This document shows positions 25,001 to 34,340 of a stretch of 64,000 nucleotides of DNA, piece after piece; position 1 is the stretch's first letter, and every line of letters starts with the position of its first letter. Location: positions 6,014,001 to 6,078,000 of the forward strand of contig CM034127.1 of the NCBI GenBank assembly GCA_019914995.1, given 5' to 3'. Under the pieces are notes generated by a model that had not been told where the DNA came from, ran no database searches, and was given only the letters and a program-made list of their open reading frames with translations. The DNA comes from Acanthochlamys bracteata. Taxonomy: Eukaryota > Streptophyta > Magnoliopsida > Pandanales > Velloziaceae. The translations under genes and the position numbers were made by a program.

Positions 25001-26722
25001 GCAGTGAACAGTGGTTGGTGTGTCCTTACAGCTTGTTCATTGGTACCCATGAACAAGCGCTGTTTTATTAGCACCCTCGTAGTTTAGCGGAGAGACTCAT
25101 AGATTTGGTAGGACACAGAATTATTGGTATGAAAGGTTACTAGCAAGTGTTTGCAACTCAGCAATGCAGTCGAGTCAAATTCAGTACCTGTCTACAGGGA
25201 ACCACTTGGGGAACTGGTCGAGGATCCACGAGAGAGCAAACCAAATCTCGCATACAACAGAGATGAGCCAGAGTGGGTAAGCATCTTTCGCCGGAGTTAA
25301 GACACGGAAGCGAAGGAAGAAGGCAAGCACAACGAGTCGGAGGACGATTACAATGCGGTACGGGTTGATCAAGCTTGATGGAATGGGCACTTTTCGCCAA
25401 AGTGGCTGCCGAGCTTCTGCAATGCTGTTCCATGGCTTGAAATATTAATTTGGAACAAGGACATGAGGCATAGACAGTGAGATGTAAAAATTAATATGAA
25501 GTAAAAATCTTACAGCATCTCGTCGTCTCCGTAGTCTTCTTGTTGGTTATCATCTTCTTCTTTGCCTAGGAGTCCTTGCGTCTGTTGGCGTTCCTTCCAC
25601 TTCTCCACTCTATCCTCCCATTCCATGTTAGACTCCATTCCCCTTTCAGCTTCCAAATCCTTACCGGCAACTGCAGGCCATGCCACACAAAACTTTTTTC
25701 ACCAAGAACAGAAATTAAAGTTCTCATTGATTTTGCAGTTTCATTTATGTTTCAAATTTTTTGTTCTGATCAAGATCGAGTGCTAGAATTGTAACTTAGA
25801 CCTCTCAGATCACTACTGGAATATTACTTCTTTACTCAATAGGAAATTGGGAGTTGCACTTACCGCTTCCACCAAAGGATGACAATGCTGGGCCATTATG
25901 CCTCCGCTGCTGCTCTTGCTCGCCGTTTTCCTGCAAAAGATGGCGAACTTTTTGTTTAGAACTTATAAACTACAAAATTCATTTGAGAGCATTTTTTTTT
26001 CTGATACGCTTGAGCTTACCGAGCGGGTGTCAAAGCGAGGCTGATCTGGCACTTCTTTCTTGGGGCTCTTGATCTTCTGGAACTCATCGTCGAAGTCATC
26101 AAGATCTCGTGCATCTTCTTCATCTCCTTCCACCCGCGCACATCCTACCATCAATCCCTTATGACTATTAGCTAGCAAATAGTACTTAGTACAACTCACA
26201 CACGAGAGAAAGAAAATTGAGATATAGCGATCCATGTCGAGTTCATTAGTTTCTCATACTCAATGTTCACATATCCTCCTTTTCTTTTTTTCTTTCTATA
26301 AGCACTCAACATAACTGTTAAAATTCAAGATACAATAAATACCTTTGTGGCGCTTGTAGCGGGTGTTACACTGAGGACAGTTGTGGCTACCTTCTCTTCG
26401 TTCATACTCATAGCATGGCTTGCAAACAGGAAACCCGCAGTCATAGCAAGCCACAAACATCTGTCCATCCTCCCGGACCCCAATATCGTCGCCGCAGATC
26501 CGACATATCTTGTTCACCTGCCGTGCTTGCTGTGATCTATCATTCTGCACACACTCACAGTTCAACAAATTAACTATATAACCATATGCATGGATTAACT
26601 ATCAATGTATTAGAAATTCTGAGAAAGGGAATAAATACATCTTCGTGGCCATGAAGCACATGGAGTTCGTTCCGGTTATATGAACCGGCAACGAGGCTGC
26701 CGGTTGTAGAACTGGAGTCCAT
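22061..26722 (-). CDS. CESA4: Cellulose synthase catalytic subunit, secondary-wall CesA4 type
   Basis: Thirteen exons on the minus strand: 26722-26639, 26544-26343, 26144-26020, 25930-25864, 25670-25514, 25424-25188, 24949-24574, 24463-24326, 24247-24122, 24034-23822, 23729-23199, 23085-22735 and 22648-22061, giving 1064 residues. The enzyme polymerises UDP-glucose into beta-1,4-glucan in plasma-membrane rosettes. Visible parts are the N-terminal RING-like zinc finger with eight Cys (42, 45, 61, 64, 69, 72, 84, 87), two N-terminal membrane segments, catalytic DDG (354-356), DCD (521-523), TED (761-763) and QVLRW (801-805), then about six membrane helices and a CGVEC end. [10 protein letters not shown] and the [11 protein letters not shown] context match CesA4/IRX5, which works with CesA7 and CesA8 in xylem and fibres. 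Exon 6 must begin at 25424 (CATTGCAGAA) because the AG inside it breaks frame. The class-specific region carries an unusual Lys/Asn tract. Confidence 0.96.
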
Positions 26723-27068
26723 AATTGCCACAAAGAGAGAGGGAGAGATATGGGCAAGAGGGTGGAGGTCTTTTAATGGGAGCAGTGAGTAGTAGTAGCT
26801 AGCTAGTGGAGGTTGGAGATCTAGCAAGTGTTAGCGTCTGCTTGTCTGTGTGTTTGTGTTGGTGTTCTGGTGATCTCTTTCACTCACCAAACTGTGAGTT
26901 GGCGGGTCGAGGTTTTGATTCGAAGAGAAGTTATAACAGAAATGAAGCAAAAGAAGCGAAGAAGGCAGAGATCGCTTTGAATGCAAGCATAGCAGAGAAT
27001 ACACAAAAATCATTTAGAATAGAGAGAGAGGTTAGGAGAAGTTAGTTAATATGTATGATGTTTGATAG

Positions 27069-27074
27069 TATATA
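27069..27074 (-). promoter_or_regulatory. TATA box of CesA4
   Basis: The minus strand reads CCAATATATACTATC here, about 347 bp upstream of the CesA4 start codon. This implies a leader of roughly 310-320 nt, within the range for CesA genes. It is the best TATA candidate between the ATG and the upstream retroelement. Confidence 0.5.
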
Positions 27075-27104
27075 TTGGTCAGGTAGCGTACCGCACTTGA
27101 AGCA

Positions 27105-27111
27105 ACCAACC
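27105..27111 (+). promoter_or_regulatory. AC element / SMRE (ACCAACC) in the CesA4 promoter
   Basis: ACCAACC fits the secondary-wall MYB-responsive element consensus ACC(A/T)A(A/C)(T/C) and is the AC-II motif known from lignin and secondary-wall promoters. It lies about 30 bp upstream of the likely CesA4 TATA box. MYB46/MYB83 directly activate secondary-wall CesA genes through such sites, so position and gene identity agree. Binding is inferred, not shown. Confidence 0.5.
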
Positions 27112-27114
27112 AAA

Positions 27115-27654
27115 AAATTGACTTGGTATCTTTTGATTGATAAAACGTTTACTTACACTTTTAGATGATCACTCAATTAACAGGTGAGAGGTGTGTGACG
27201 CAATATACCACCATAGGAAATTTTGTCTGGCACATAGAGTCCTCGCTCTTTGACGTATTTCACTCTAGGGATATGAGAAACTAGTTGAAATTGTTCTTTG
27301 GAAGGTTGGAACTAGTTGTTTATGTTATGCCAACAGTTACCAAGCAATCTCTTTTTGTTTATTCATAGCAATCTATTTTGTTTAACCAGTGCCATATTGT
27401 AGCGATATCGGTATTCAGTAAATACGGTTTGCTGAAAACATTTATGCAAAATTGGAGATTGTTTTGATGCAAAACAGAAAACCAGGAAACTACAAATGCA
27501 ACAAGTAAACCTCATGGCCTAAGAGGCTGATAGATAAAGTATCTACAGAAAGATACATAGAATTGTTAGTTACTTAGTTTTGCAGGCCGCTAGTGTTCAT
27601 TATCACTGTATGTTTATTTTGGATATTTCTCCTCTTCTTTTATGTTTGAAAATA
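27115..27654. other. CesA4 distal upstream region
   Basis: Non-coding sequence between the CesA4 core promoter and the start of a chromovirus relic. Distal regulatory sites would be limited to about 540 bp unless they lie within the retroelement. No coding sequence is seen. Confidence 0.45.
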
Positions 27655-27969
27655 TGCCTTATGTAAGTTATTTTAGAGTAGTTTGAACTACTATACTCTA
27701 GATACCCTAAATATTGGTAAATTATGTAGATATTCATACGAGATATTTTGGAAGGTAGAAGTATTTTAGAAGGATATTTGGAGAAAGAGTTTTGGAGAAA
27801 TTACTTTTACGTTCTATCAAATTAATTTCTGTTGTCCACTAGGGAGGTGGAAATACCATAAGTAGGAGATAACAACCCTCATCTTTAACCATTGAGAAAA
27901 AGAGCTGTAATCAATCAACCAAAGTATTGTAGGGTTTTTTACAAGCTTCGTACAAGTGTTCTTTCTCTA
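27655..27969 (+). repeat. Putative 5' LTR of second chromovirus relic
   Basis: It begins TGCCTTATGTAA and ends near GTGTTCTTTCT. It aligns in order with 32138-32442: the start ATATGCCTTATRTA, then AGATATTT, TTTTAGAAGGATATTT versus TTTTAGGATGATATTT, ATAAGTAGGA versus ATAAATAGGA, AAAAAGAGCTGTAATCAA versus AAAAAGAAGTATAATCAA, and TACAARTGTTCTTTCT. The copies are strongly diverged, so the insertion is old. Confidence 0.6.
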
Positions 27970-28238
27970 TTCCATTAACCTTCTAGCTTAAAAAAAAATT
28001 ATATATGGCCACCTTTCTAATCATATTTAGGAAAAGGCTGAATCAAATTGTGATAAAAACTGCACATGAAAGTAAAAGATGAGGCTAGTGACAATTAGTA
28101 TTAAAACCGATATTTAGCCAAAAAAGATGGCAAATAGTAGTGATGTTATTATCCATAATAAAAGAGAGATCAAGAGGAAAACTCCGTAGAGACAAAACGT
28201 GAACACCCAGTCAATGTGAAATTATTAAGAAGCGTAAG

Positions 28239-28800
28239 CTGTTAAACCTATTAAGTTTGAGTCCACTTGGCCTAATCCAAGATGAATTGCTGGTACCTTT
28301 AAGTTAGTTAACTCGTTCTTCACTTGAGCACATCTTAGGCCACTACGTTACTAATCCGATTGTAACCCACCAATCTAGTTCATATTTTATTTGGACTCAC
28401 TAAGCCTACATGCTACTAACTCGGGCCTAGCCAAACTTGGAGGCCCAATAATCCTCTCCTAACAACACACCAGATGGCTCAATCCTACTAGACTCTGATA
28501 CCAATTATAGAATGGGTTCTTACACTAAAAAAATTGATCAATCTCTTAGAAATTAGCATCTCTCACTTATAAGCACTGGACTGTTAAGCCAACTAAGTTA
28601 GGGTCCACTTGGTCTAACCAAATGCGAGCTGCTGACCCACCTCTAAGTTATCTAGCTCATTTGTCACTTGGGCATTATGTCAGACCCTTACGCTACTAAT
28701 CCGGCCTCTAATCCATAAAGCGAGTTTGGTCTTTCATTCAGACCCACCAAATCCTACACACTACTAATCCAGACCTAGTCAAACTTGGAGGCCCAACAAG
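28239..28800. repeat. Two direct copies of a ~215-bp repeat
   Basis: Positions 28239-28452 and 28581-28800 are diverged direct copies. Both begin CTGTTAA..C, share GTCCACTTGG.CTAA.CCAA, CACTTG.GCA, ACTAATCCG and end CAAACTTGGAGGCCCAA. Between them is CTCTGATACCA, the reverse complement of the TGGTATCAGAG primer-binding site for initiator tRNA-Met. This suggests a minus-strand retroelement fragment inserted between the 5' LTR and gag of the chromovirus. Confidence 0.65.
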
Positions 28801-30344
28801 CTCGATAAGGTAGAGCTTGTTGTAACCGTAAGATGGAGCAGTTAGAAAAGTTAGGCCAATGTATCGAGAAATTCAATGAGACAAGATGATCGTTTTAGGG
28901 AGATGTGTGTCACTTTGAACGTGATGAAAGAATTATGTTCTAACCGCTTTACTAGAGCAAGAGAAATATTAAAAAATATTTAAGAGAAATAATAAGTCAC
29001 AATATTAGCTATTGAGTTGAAAAATATTAAAAAAATTATGCTCTTTTTAGATGGCATCACATTAGAGGAGTTGTGATTATACCCTGAACTCTCACTCCTT
29101 CGAAGGTGTATATTTCAAAGCCAATACCTACAAAGGGGTGCAGAATGTGAAAGGAATTGATAGTTTCTGTTGAACTTTGAGCAACTCTTTAAAATCGTCA
29201 GCATCGCATAAAACATTGCCATGCCGCTTCTTATCTTGAAAATCAGTAATTATATGATAGGGAAGTGGGCATGGAGAGATCTATACGGGCACCTACATAA
29301 TTGTCACATTATGTGAGTTCAAGAATGAGCTCAAGCGACTATTATATTTGGAGAATACTGAGAATGAAGTTATAACAAAGCTCAGGCACTTGACACAACG
29401 AGGTAGTATCAAGGACTATGTCAATGAGTTCCTAACTTGATGTTGGAGATTCTGACTTGCAGAAACGAAACCCCTCTTTAACTTCATAGATGGGTTACAA
29501 ATGTAAGCTAGTTTGGAGATTTAAAGCAAGGGAGCTCAAGATCTTAATAATATTGTCATTACTATTGTTGAGTCTTTCTCTATTTCGAACCATCCTACAA
29601 GAGTAACTATTAGAAGAGGTTTGAGGCAATGATGGGAAATAACCAACAAGTCATTGAGGCAGTACTTAACCTTGCAGGGATTGAGGGAGGCTCCAGCAAA
29701 AGACAATCATGACAGTTAAGAAAGAGGAACGCCACTTTTGAAATACTTCTTTTGCGATGAACCACACAAAGCGAGAGACTTCTGAAAACATATTGAGTTT
29801 TCTGCTTTGATCAAGATAATAGATGAGCTATAATGGCAGCAGGAAGAAACAAGGATGACCTCGTTACAAAACATTAACATTGTTAAAAATAAAGATGCTG
29901 AAACCTGAGGGAAAGAGACCACTGCACGGAACAACCAAAATTAATGAGCGAGAGGTCTGTGCCTTAATGGATAAGCGACTACCCACAATTTTCTCGAGGA
30001 GAAGGAAATTGAGAAGCTTAGGATCAAGTATAACTCATGATGAGGGTAGCTGAAGATAGTTAACTCTAAGTCCAAATCAATTTCGAATGTTATTCGTAGC
30101 GTAAAAGTTTGTCTAAGTGAGTGGTACACCTTTTTCCTTTAAATTACTATCTTATTGATTTTAGAATAGAGCTCATGGACCATTTTAAGACCGTGAACAT
30201 TTCTTTTATCAATAACATATGTATCTTGGAGGAAGAAATATGTATATGATACCTTTATCACCGGAAACATGTCTTAAAACTAATACCATTCATCTATACA
30301 ATGCTTGAAAGGAGTAAAGAAGACATAATTCATATTCCTAACCA

Positions 30345-30826
30345 AGATTGTAAAAATTGGAATTTTAAGTACGATCGTTTCGTTCGAGTAAGATCATAAA
30401 ATCGAAATCTTAAGATAAAATCGTAAGATTTTACATACCGACACATTTATAAAAATTTTTTGAATACCATTAAGGATCTTTTATAATATTAAAAATATTT
30501 TCTAGTACATTTAAAAATATTAAAAAAATTCTTTAATAAAAAAACACATTAGTTTATAGAAAATCCAAAAAAGTTATACTTTTTTGAAAAATCTTCTTAA
30601 ATTTTATAGAAAATACCCTAAATAATTTACAAAAAATTTCTCACATTCAGTTAATTACAAAAAAATTTCAAAAGTAAAATCGTAAAATCATCGGGATCTT
30701 ACCGATTTTAAGATTTAAATTAAAATCTAGCTGAAATTTTACTCAAAAAATTTTACTTGAAATATAATTGTCATGGTGAAGTGAAATCGTAGGATTTTAA
30801 TATTTAAATCGAAATTTTGATAACAT
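30345..30826. mobile_element. MULE-like MITE nested in the chromovirus
   Basis: The 12-mer TATTCCTAACCA occurs at 30333-30344 and again at 30827-30838, immediately flanking a 482-bp AT-rich segment. The ends AAGATTGTAAAAATTGGAATTTTA and the reverse complement of the right end (AATGTTATCAAAATTTCGATTTA) form an imperfect terminal inverted repeat. Several ATCGTAAGATTTTA/TAAAATCGTAAAAT units repeat inside. A 9-12 bp target duplication points to a Mutator-like element. No transposase is encoded, so it is non-autonomous. Confidence 0.68.
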
Positions 30827-31009
30827 TATTCCTAACCATTAAATGAGGAAGAGCCTATCCATCAGGACAAGACTTTCAAAGAAGCAAAACATGTCCTAGA
30901 GGAGTTCAAGAACCTCATGCCCTTTGAGTTGCCGAAGAAACTGCCACCCAAGCGGAATTTAGGTTACCATATTCAATTGGCCATTGCCTTGAGGCACCGT
31001 TTGGAGAAC

Positions 31010-31232
31010 ATTTCACTCTCAATTTTTATTTTGTAGTTTTCAATAAATCTTTTACAATATTATATAAAGTTTATTTAAAAATATAGAGACACAAAAAGAT
31101 TACATGTCGTAAGATCTTATTATTGTTTATCTTAATTATTTTTAGATAAAAACGTAGAGCTTATTTTTTGAAATATTTTTAAAATATCTTTTATTTTAAA
31201 AAAATTCTATTTTATACTCTTAAACGTACCCA
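31010..31232 (-). repeat. MITE copy inserted in chromovirus reverse transcriptase
   Basis: In reverse orientation this matches the 63396-63648 element: GGGTACGTTTAAGAG at one end, GAGCTCTACGTTTTTATCTAAAAATAATTA, ACGACATGTAA, then TTATTGAAAACTACAAAATAAAAATTGAGAGTGAA at the other. It interrupts the reverse-transcriptase fragment, since coding resumes just beyond it (ASPKLEELRR). The MITE is therefore younger than the retroelement insertion. Confidence 0.6.
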
Positions 31233-32137
31233 GGTTTCTATTGTATTGCCTTAAGAAATGCTTCTCCCAAAATTAGAAGAATTGAGGAGACACTACGTGA
31301 GTGCCAATCAACGGGATTTGGTAAAGTTATTAGATATTGTCTAATTCTCGTACAACTTATATAAGAGTGAATCAATTGTTAGAAATCTATTTGAGTTGTC
31401 AACAGAATAGCAACCGTTAACTTCACACACAATCGCGACTATATATATGGGTAATAACATATCGGCTTACAAGCTTGCCAAAAACTAGTAGGAGAAAACG
31501 AAGCTTGCATGATCCTTTTTGGCCTAGGTAGCTAGGAAGATGAAGATATAGGCAGACAGTAAGTAGAGGCATCAACAGTTCGATGAAGGAGATTCAGAGA
31601 TGGTGAAGCTCCTTTTCTATAGCCCGCATATTTCAATATCTATATAAGAGTCTCGTACAGAGGTAAGAACCATTTTATGTGGAAATGATGATACATGAGA
31701 TGGTTACCTGGTTGATTTTAAAATTTATCCGGTTTTTCATGTAAGTTTCTTTAAGTCCTACCATAATGATAAAGATGATACATATAGGGGTGCATCCTTA
31801 AGAGATCCCACAACTATCACCACATCACAAGATGAGATGTGGAAAGATTTTTGGCACATCAGGTTACACCAAGGCATGGTAGACATTCAAACTACACAAA
31901 GTAATTGGTGAAATGAAAATGCCAGCTTGATAGCGAGGCAACTTAGAAGCACGAGCACAACTTGTGGCAATTCTAGACAAAGATCGAATAGTTCTACAAC
32001 AATCATACACAACCACACTAAAAATATCGGAGAATAGGTGTGGGAGAATAGCACAGTATATTACATAAAATAGGTGAAAAAGGGTGCCACCGTATACTTG
32101 CTTTGGCATTTCTTCTTACCTTTTTGTCTTCATAATA

Positions 32138-32442
32138 TGCCTTATATAGGATATTTTAGAATACTTAGAATACTGTACATAGTCTAAATATTTAATGAGT
32201 ATTAGATATTTATTATAGAAAATATTTAGAGAGATGAAGATATTTTAGGATGATATTTTCTCTTTTGGAAAAGCAACTTTCATCGTCCAATTAAATCGAT
32301 CTCCATCATCCGTTACGAAGATAAAAATGCTATAAATAGGAAGGAGGAATAGTCACTTATAACCATCTAGAAAAAGAAGTATAATCAAGCTATTAAAACA
32401 TTTGAAGCGTTCTTTCCAATCTTCCTACAAATGTTCTTTCTT
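32138..32442 (+). repeat. Putative 3' LTR of second chromovirus relic
   Basis: Diverged direct counterpart of 27655-27969, starting TGCCTTATATAGG and ending near ATGTTCTTTCTT. It contains GCTATAAATAGGAAGGAGG, a plausible TATA-like element. It lies directly after the integrase C-terminal region, as expected for a 3' LTR. Confidence 0.6.
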
Positions 32443-32861
32443 GGAGGAAAAGATTTTTCGATACTTTGATTTAATTGTCAGATTGTGACCAAGTGTTGCC
32501 AGGTAAAAAATCTAACCCGTGACATCATACATGGAGAATTTAGGACCATAATAGAATTTTTTGGACTCAAGTTGAGAGGCCTCTTATTTTGCAAGTAAAT
32601 CCCAATGGATTGATCTATTGATCCATTTACAGCCTAAAAGGAAACATGCCAATCCCTTCTGGCTTCATGTTCTATGAAATTCATTTTGATCTCTGACTCT
32701 CACAAATCCTTCCTGTGTAGTTGATATTTTTCTACTCGAAAGGATGCAAGTTTTCCATCCCAATGACATGTTGAATTTGCAAAGACTTGTAAAACTAAAA
32801 GATTCAACTCTAACTCATGTTTCATTCCGAGTAAAACTTGCCGAGTTTTATAAAAACTAGA

Positions 32862-33117
32862 CTAAGGGGATGTTTGAGAGTGATTATTGAAAAAAAGTTT
32901 TTCAACAAAAAAAAAAGTATTTTAAGAATTTTTAAAAATGAGTTTTACTTTTTTTATTTCAAAAAAATAATAAAAATAATTAATAAAAAATTTTTACGAC
33001 GTAGAATTTTTCTATATTTTTAAAATTTTAAAAAATTATATAAAATATTTTAAAAATTTTATTAAAAAATATAAAATAAAAAATTAGGGGAGAAAATTTC
33101 TCCCAAACATGGCTTAG
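32862..33117 (+). repeat. MITE copy
   Basis: One of the two best-preserved copies. Termini are CTAAGGGGATGTTTGAGAG and, reversed, CTAAGCCATGTTTGGGAGA. The interior AAAAAAATAATAAAAATAAT...ACGACGTAGAATTTTTCTATATTTTTAAAATTTTA is nearly colinear with 63396-63648. It is about 256 bp long with no coding capacity. The ends and small size suggest a PIF/Harbinger or related TIR element. Confidence 0.72.
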
Positions 33118-33523
33118 ATTTATTAACTCAAAATCCCAAAAGCAATGTGGTTGAACTTTTTCAAATTCTTGCCTCGGAGAGACCTACGAGCATTTGATTT
33201 TCCATTTCTCCAACGAAATTTTTCAATTTTCAATTTCATATTTTTTATACATATTTTATAAGTATTTAAAAAATTTATTTAAAAATTTAGAAAGCGTAAA
33301 AAAAATTGAGTTGTATAAAAATAAAATTGTTTAGAAGCGCATCGAGAGATGAATTTCGTTTGTTTTTAAAGCAAATTGAAAAATAAAAGTGAATTTTAGT
33401 AATATCTTGACAAAAAAACACAAAAGCAAAGTTCTGTAAAACGGAAACACCTTCTATGGTTGATTGCACAAGTTTGAAGGTTTCCGTATGAAATTGGAAT
33501 GTCGTGTCTCGATCTCATCTTAC

Positions 33524-33665
33524 CATCGAGTATAAAAGCCCACACATAAGATGATGGAATTAGATCAGGATATGGAATCTTGAGTTCACTTAATACCACC
33601 TCCGCAGAGGTAATGCTACTGATGAAGGTAAACGAAAATAAAACCCAACTGAGAAGAAGCAACAT
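33524..33665 (-). pseudogene. Possible orphan first exon of a secreted protein
   Basis: An ATG at 33665 opens 47 codons beginning with a hydrophobic stretch (MLLLLSWVLFSFTF...TSA) that looks like a signal peptide. It then runs through ELKIPYPDLIPSSYVWAF to a strong splice donor, GATG|GTAAGATGAG, at 33524. No convincing second exon follows on the minus strand before a MITE (32862-33117) and the retroelement LTR. I do not recognise the family. It may be the 5' remnant of a gene cut off by the insertions, or a chance reading frame. Confidence 0.3.
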
Positions 33666-33848
33666 GTTTCCTTACGTATCCAAATAGTAGTACAAGTGAT
33701 CAGAGCCGGCTAACAACAAAAGTATATACACCAGTTCCTTAATGAATTACATGATCATGATCAGCTAGATCCATAAAACCGTGTAGCCTTTAATAGGTAT
33801 ACTTGTGTGTTTCCTATGACATCCAAAGTAAGAAAAAAGAAATGAACT

Positions 33849-34340
33849 TCAAGCTAGGAACCCAAGCCTTTCTCCATTCTTCTTCGCCAACCTGATCAAT
33901 CCTTGTCTCTGTTTTGCATCTGCTCCGACTGACTTGCAAAATTCAGTAATTACCTGCATCATCATCACCAATGATAACATAACCAATTAAAAACCATCTA
34001 CTCGTTACTTAATCAGTAACAGTAACAGCTATAGTTGTTGTTCTTAATTTGTTACCTGAGAGTGAAGAGCGATGGCTTTGCCTCTCAGCTGATTGAACCT
34101 TTTCTTTCCGATAACGTTACGAACGACGACGACGATCGGTGCAAACAGGCCCTTGCCTTCATTGATGTTGCGCATGACCGGGGACGACCTCACCGGCTTC
34201 GCCACACGAACAAACGCAGGAGAAGATATTCTAGAAGCTAGCAAGGCACGATCTTCTCCTGCAAAAGTGTTTCCCCAACTTCCATGAAAACCGGAGCGGG
34301 GCAGAGCTTTGAGCCCGAGGGCCATTGCTGATGCCGCCAT
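33849..34340 (-). CDS. PGR5: PROTON GRADIENT REGULATION 5 (PGR5), thylakoid protein
   Basis: Two exons on the minus strand: 34340-34056 and 33953-33849, joined at HSQ|VITEF, giving 129 residues (Arabidopsis PGR5 has 133). PGR5, with PGRL1, is needed for antimycin-sensitive cyclic electron flow around photosystem I, which builds the proton gradient and protects PSI in fluctuating light. The first 60 or so residues are Ala/Ser/Arg-rich and act as a chloroplast transit peptide. The mature part is near-invariant: NEGKGLFAP, GKKRFNQLRGKAIALHSQ, FCKSVGADAKQRQGLIRLAK and the GFLA C-terminus are all present. The start is the ATG at 34340, because MAAS begins the transit peptide as in homologues; an in-frame ATG eight codons upstream gives an unlikely extension. 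No lesions are visible. Confidence 0.96.

Larger units (their letters stand above)
27655..32442 (+). mobile_element. Degenerate Ty3/gypsy chromovirus with nested insertions
   Basis: Plus-strand relic bounded by LTR-like repeats. Order: gag remnants at about 29320-29640 (KLRHLTQRGSIKDYVNEF, LFNFIDGLQ), nucleocapsid/protease region at about 29750-30170 (PHKARDF), start of reverse transcriptase at about 30885-30965 (VLEEFKNLMP, ELPKKLPPKR), RT scrap ASPKLEELRR at about 31260, then an abrupt jump into integrase HYVSANQRDLVKLLDIV at about 31290, and the integrase C-terminus KIYPVFHVSFFKSYHNDKDD at about 31725. Most of the RT, RNase H and integrase core are deleted. Stops and frameshifts are everywhere; it is not functional. 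The motifs match the same chromovirus group as the 17-20 kb relic, in opposite orientation. Confidence 0.85.

Noticed and set aside
33180..33400. Possible further MITE copy next to 32862-33117
   Set aside because: AT-rich and suggestive, but neither terminus nor the diagnostic ACGACGTAGAA interior is present.
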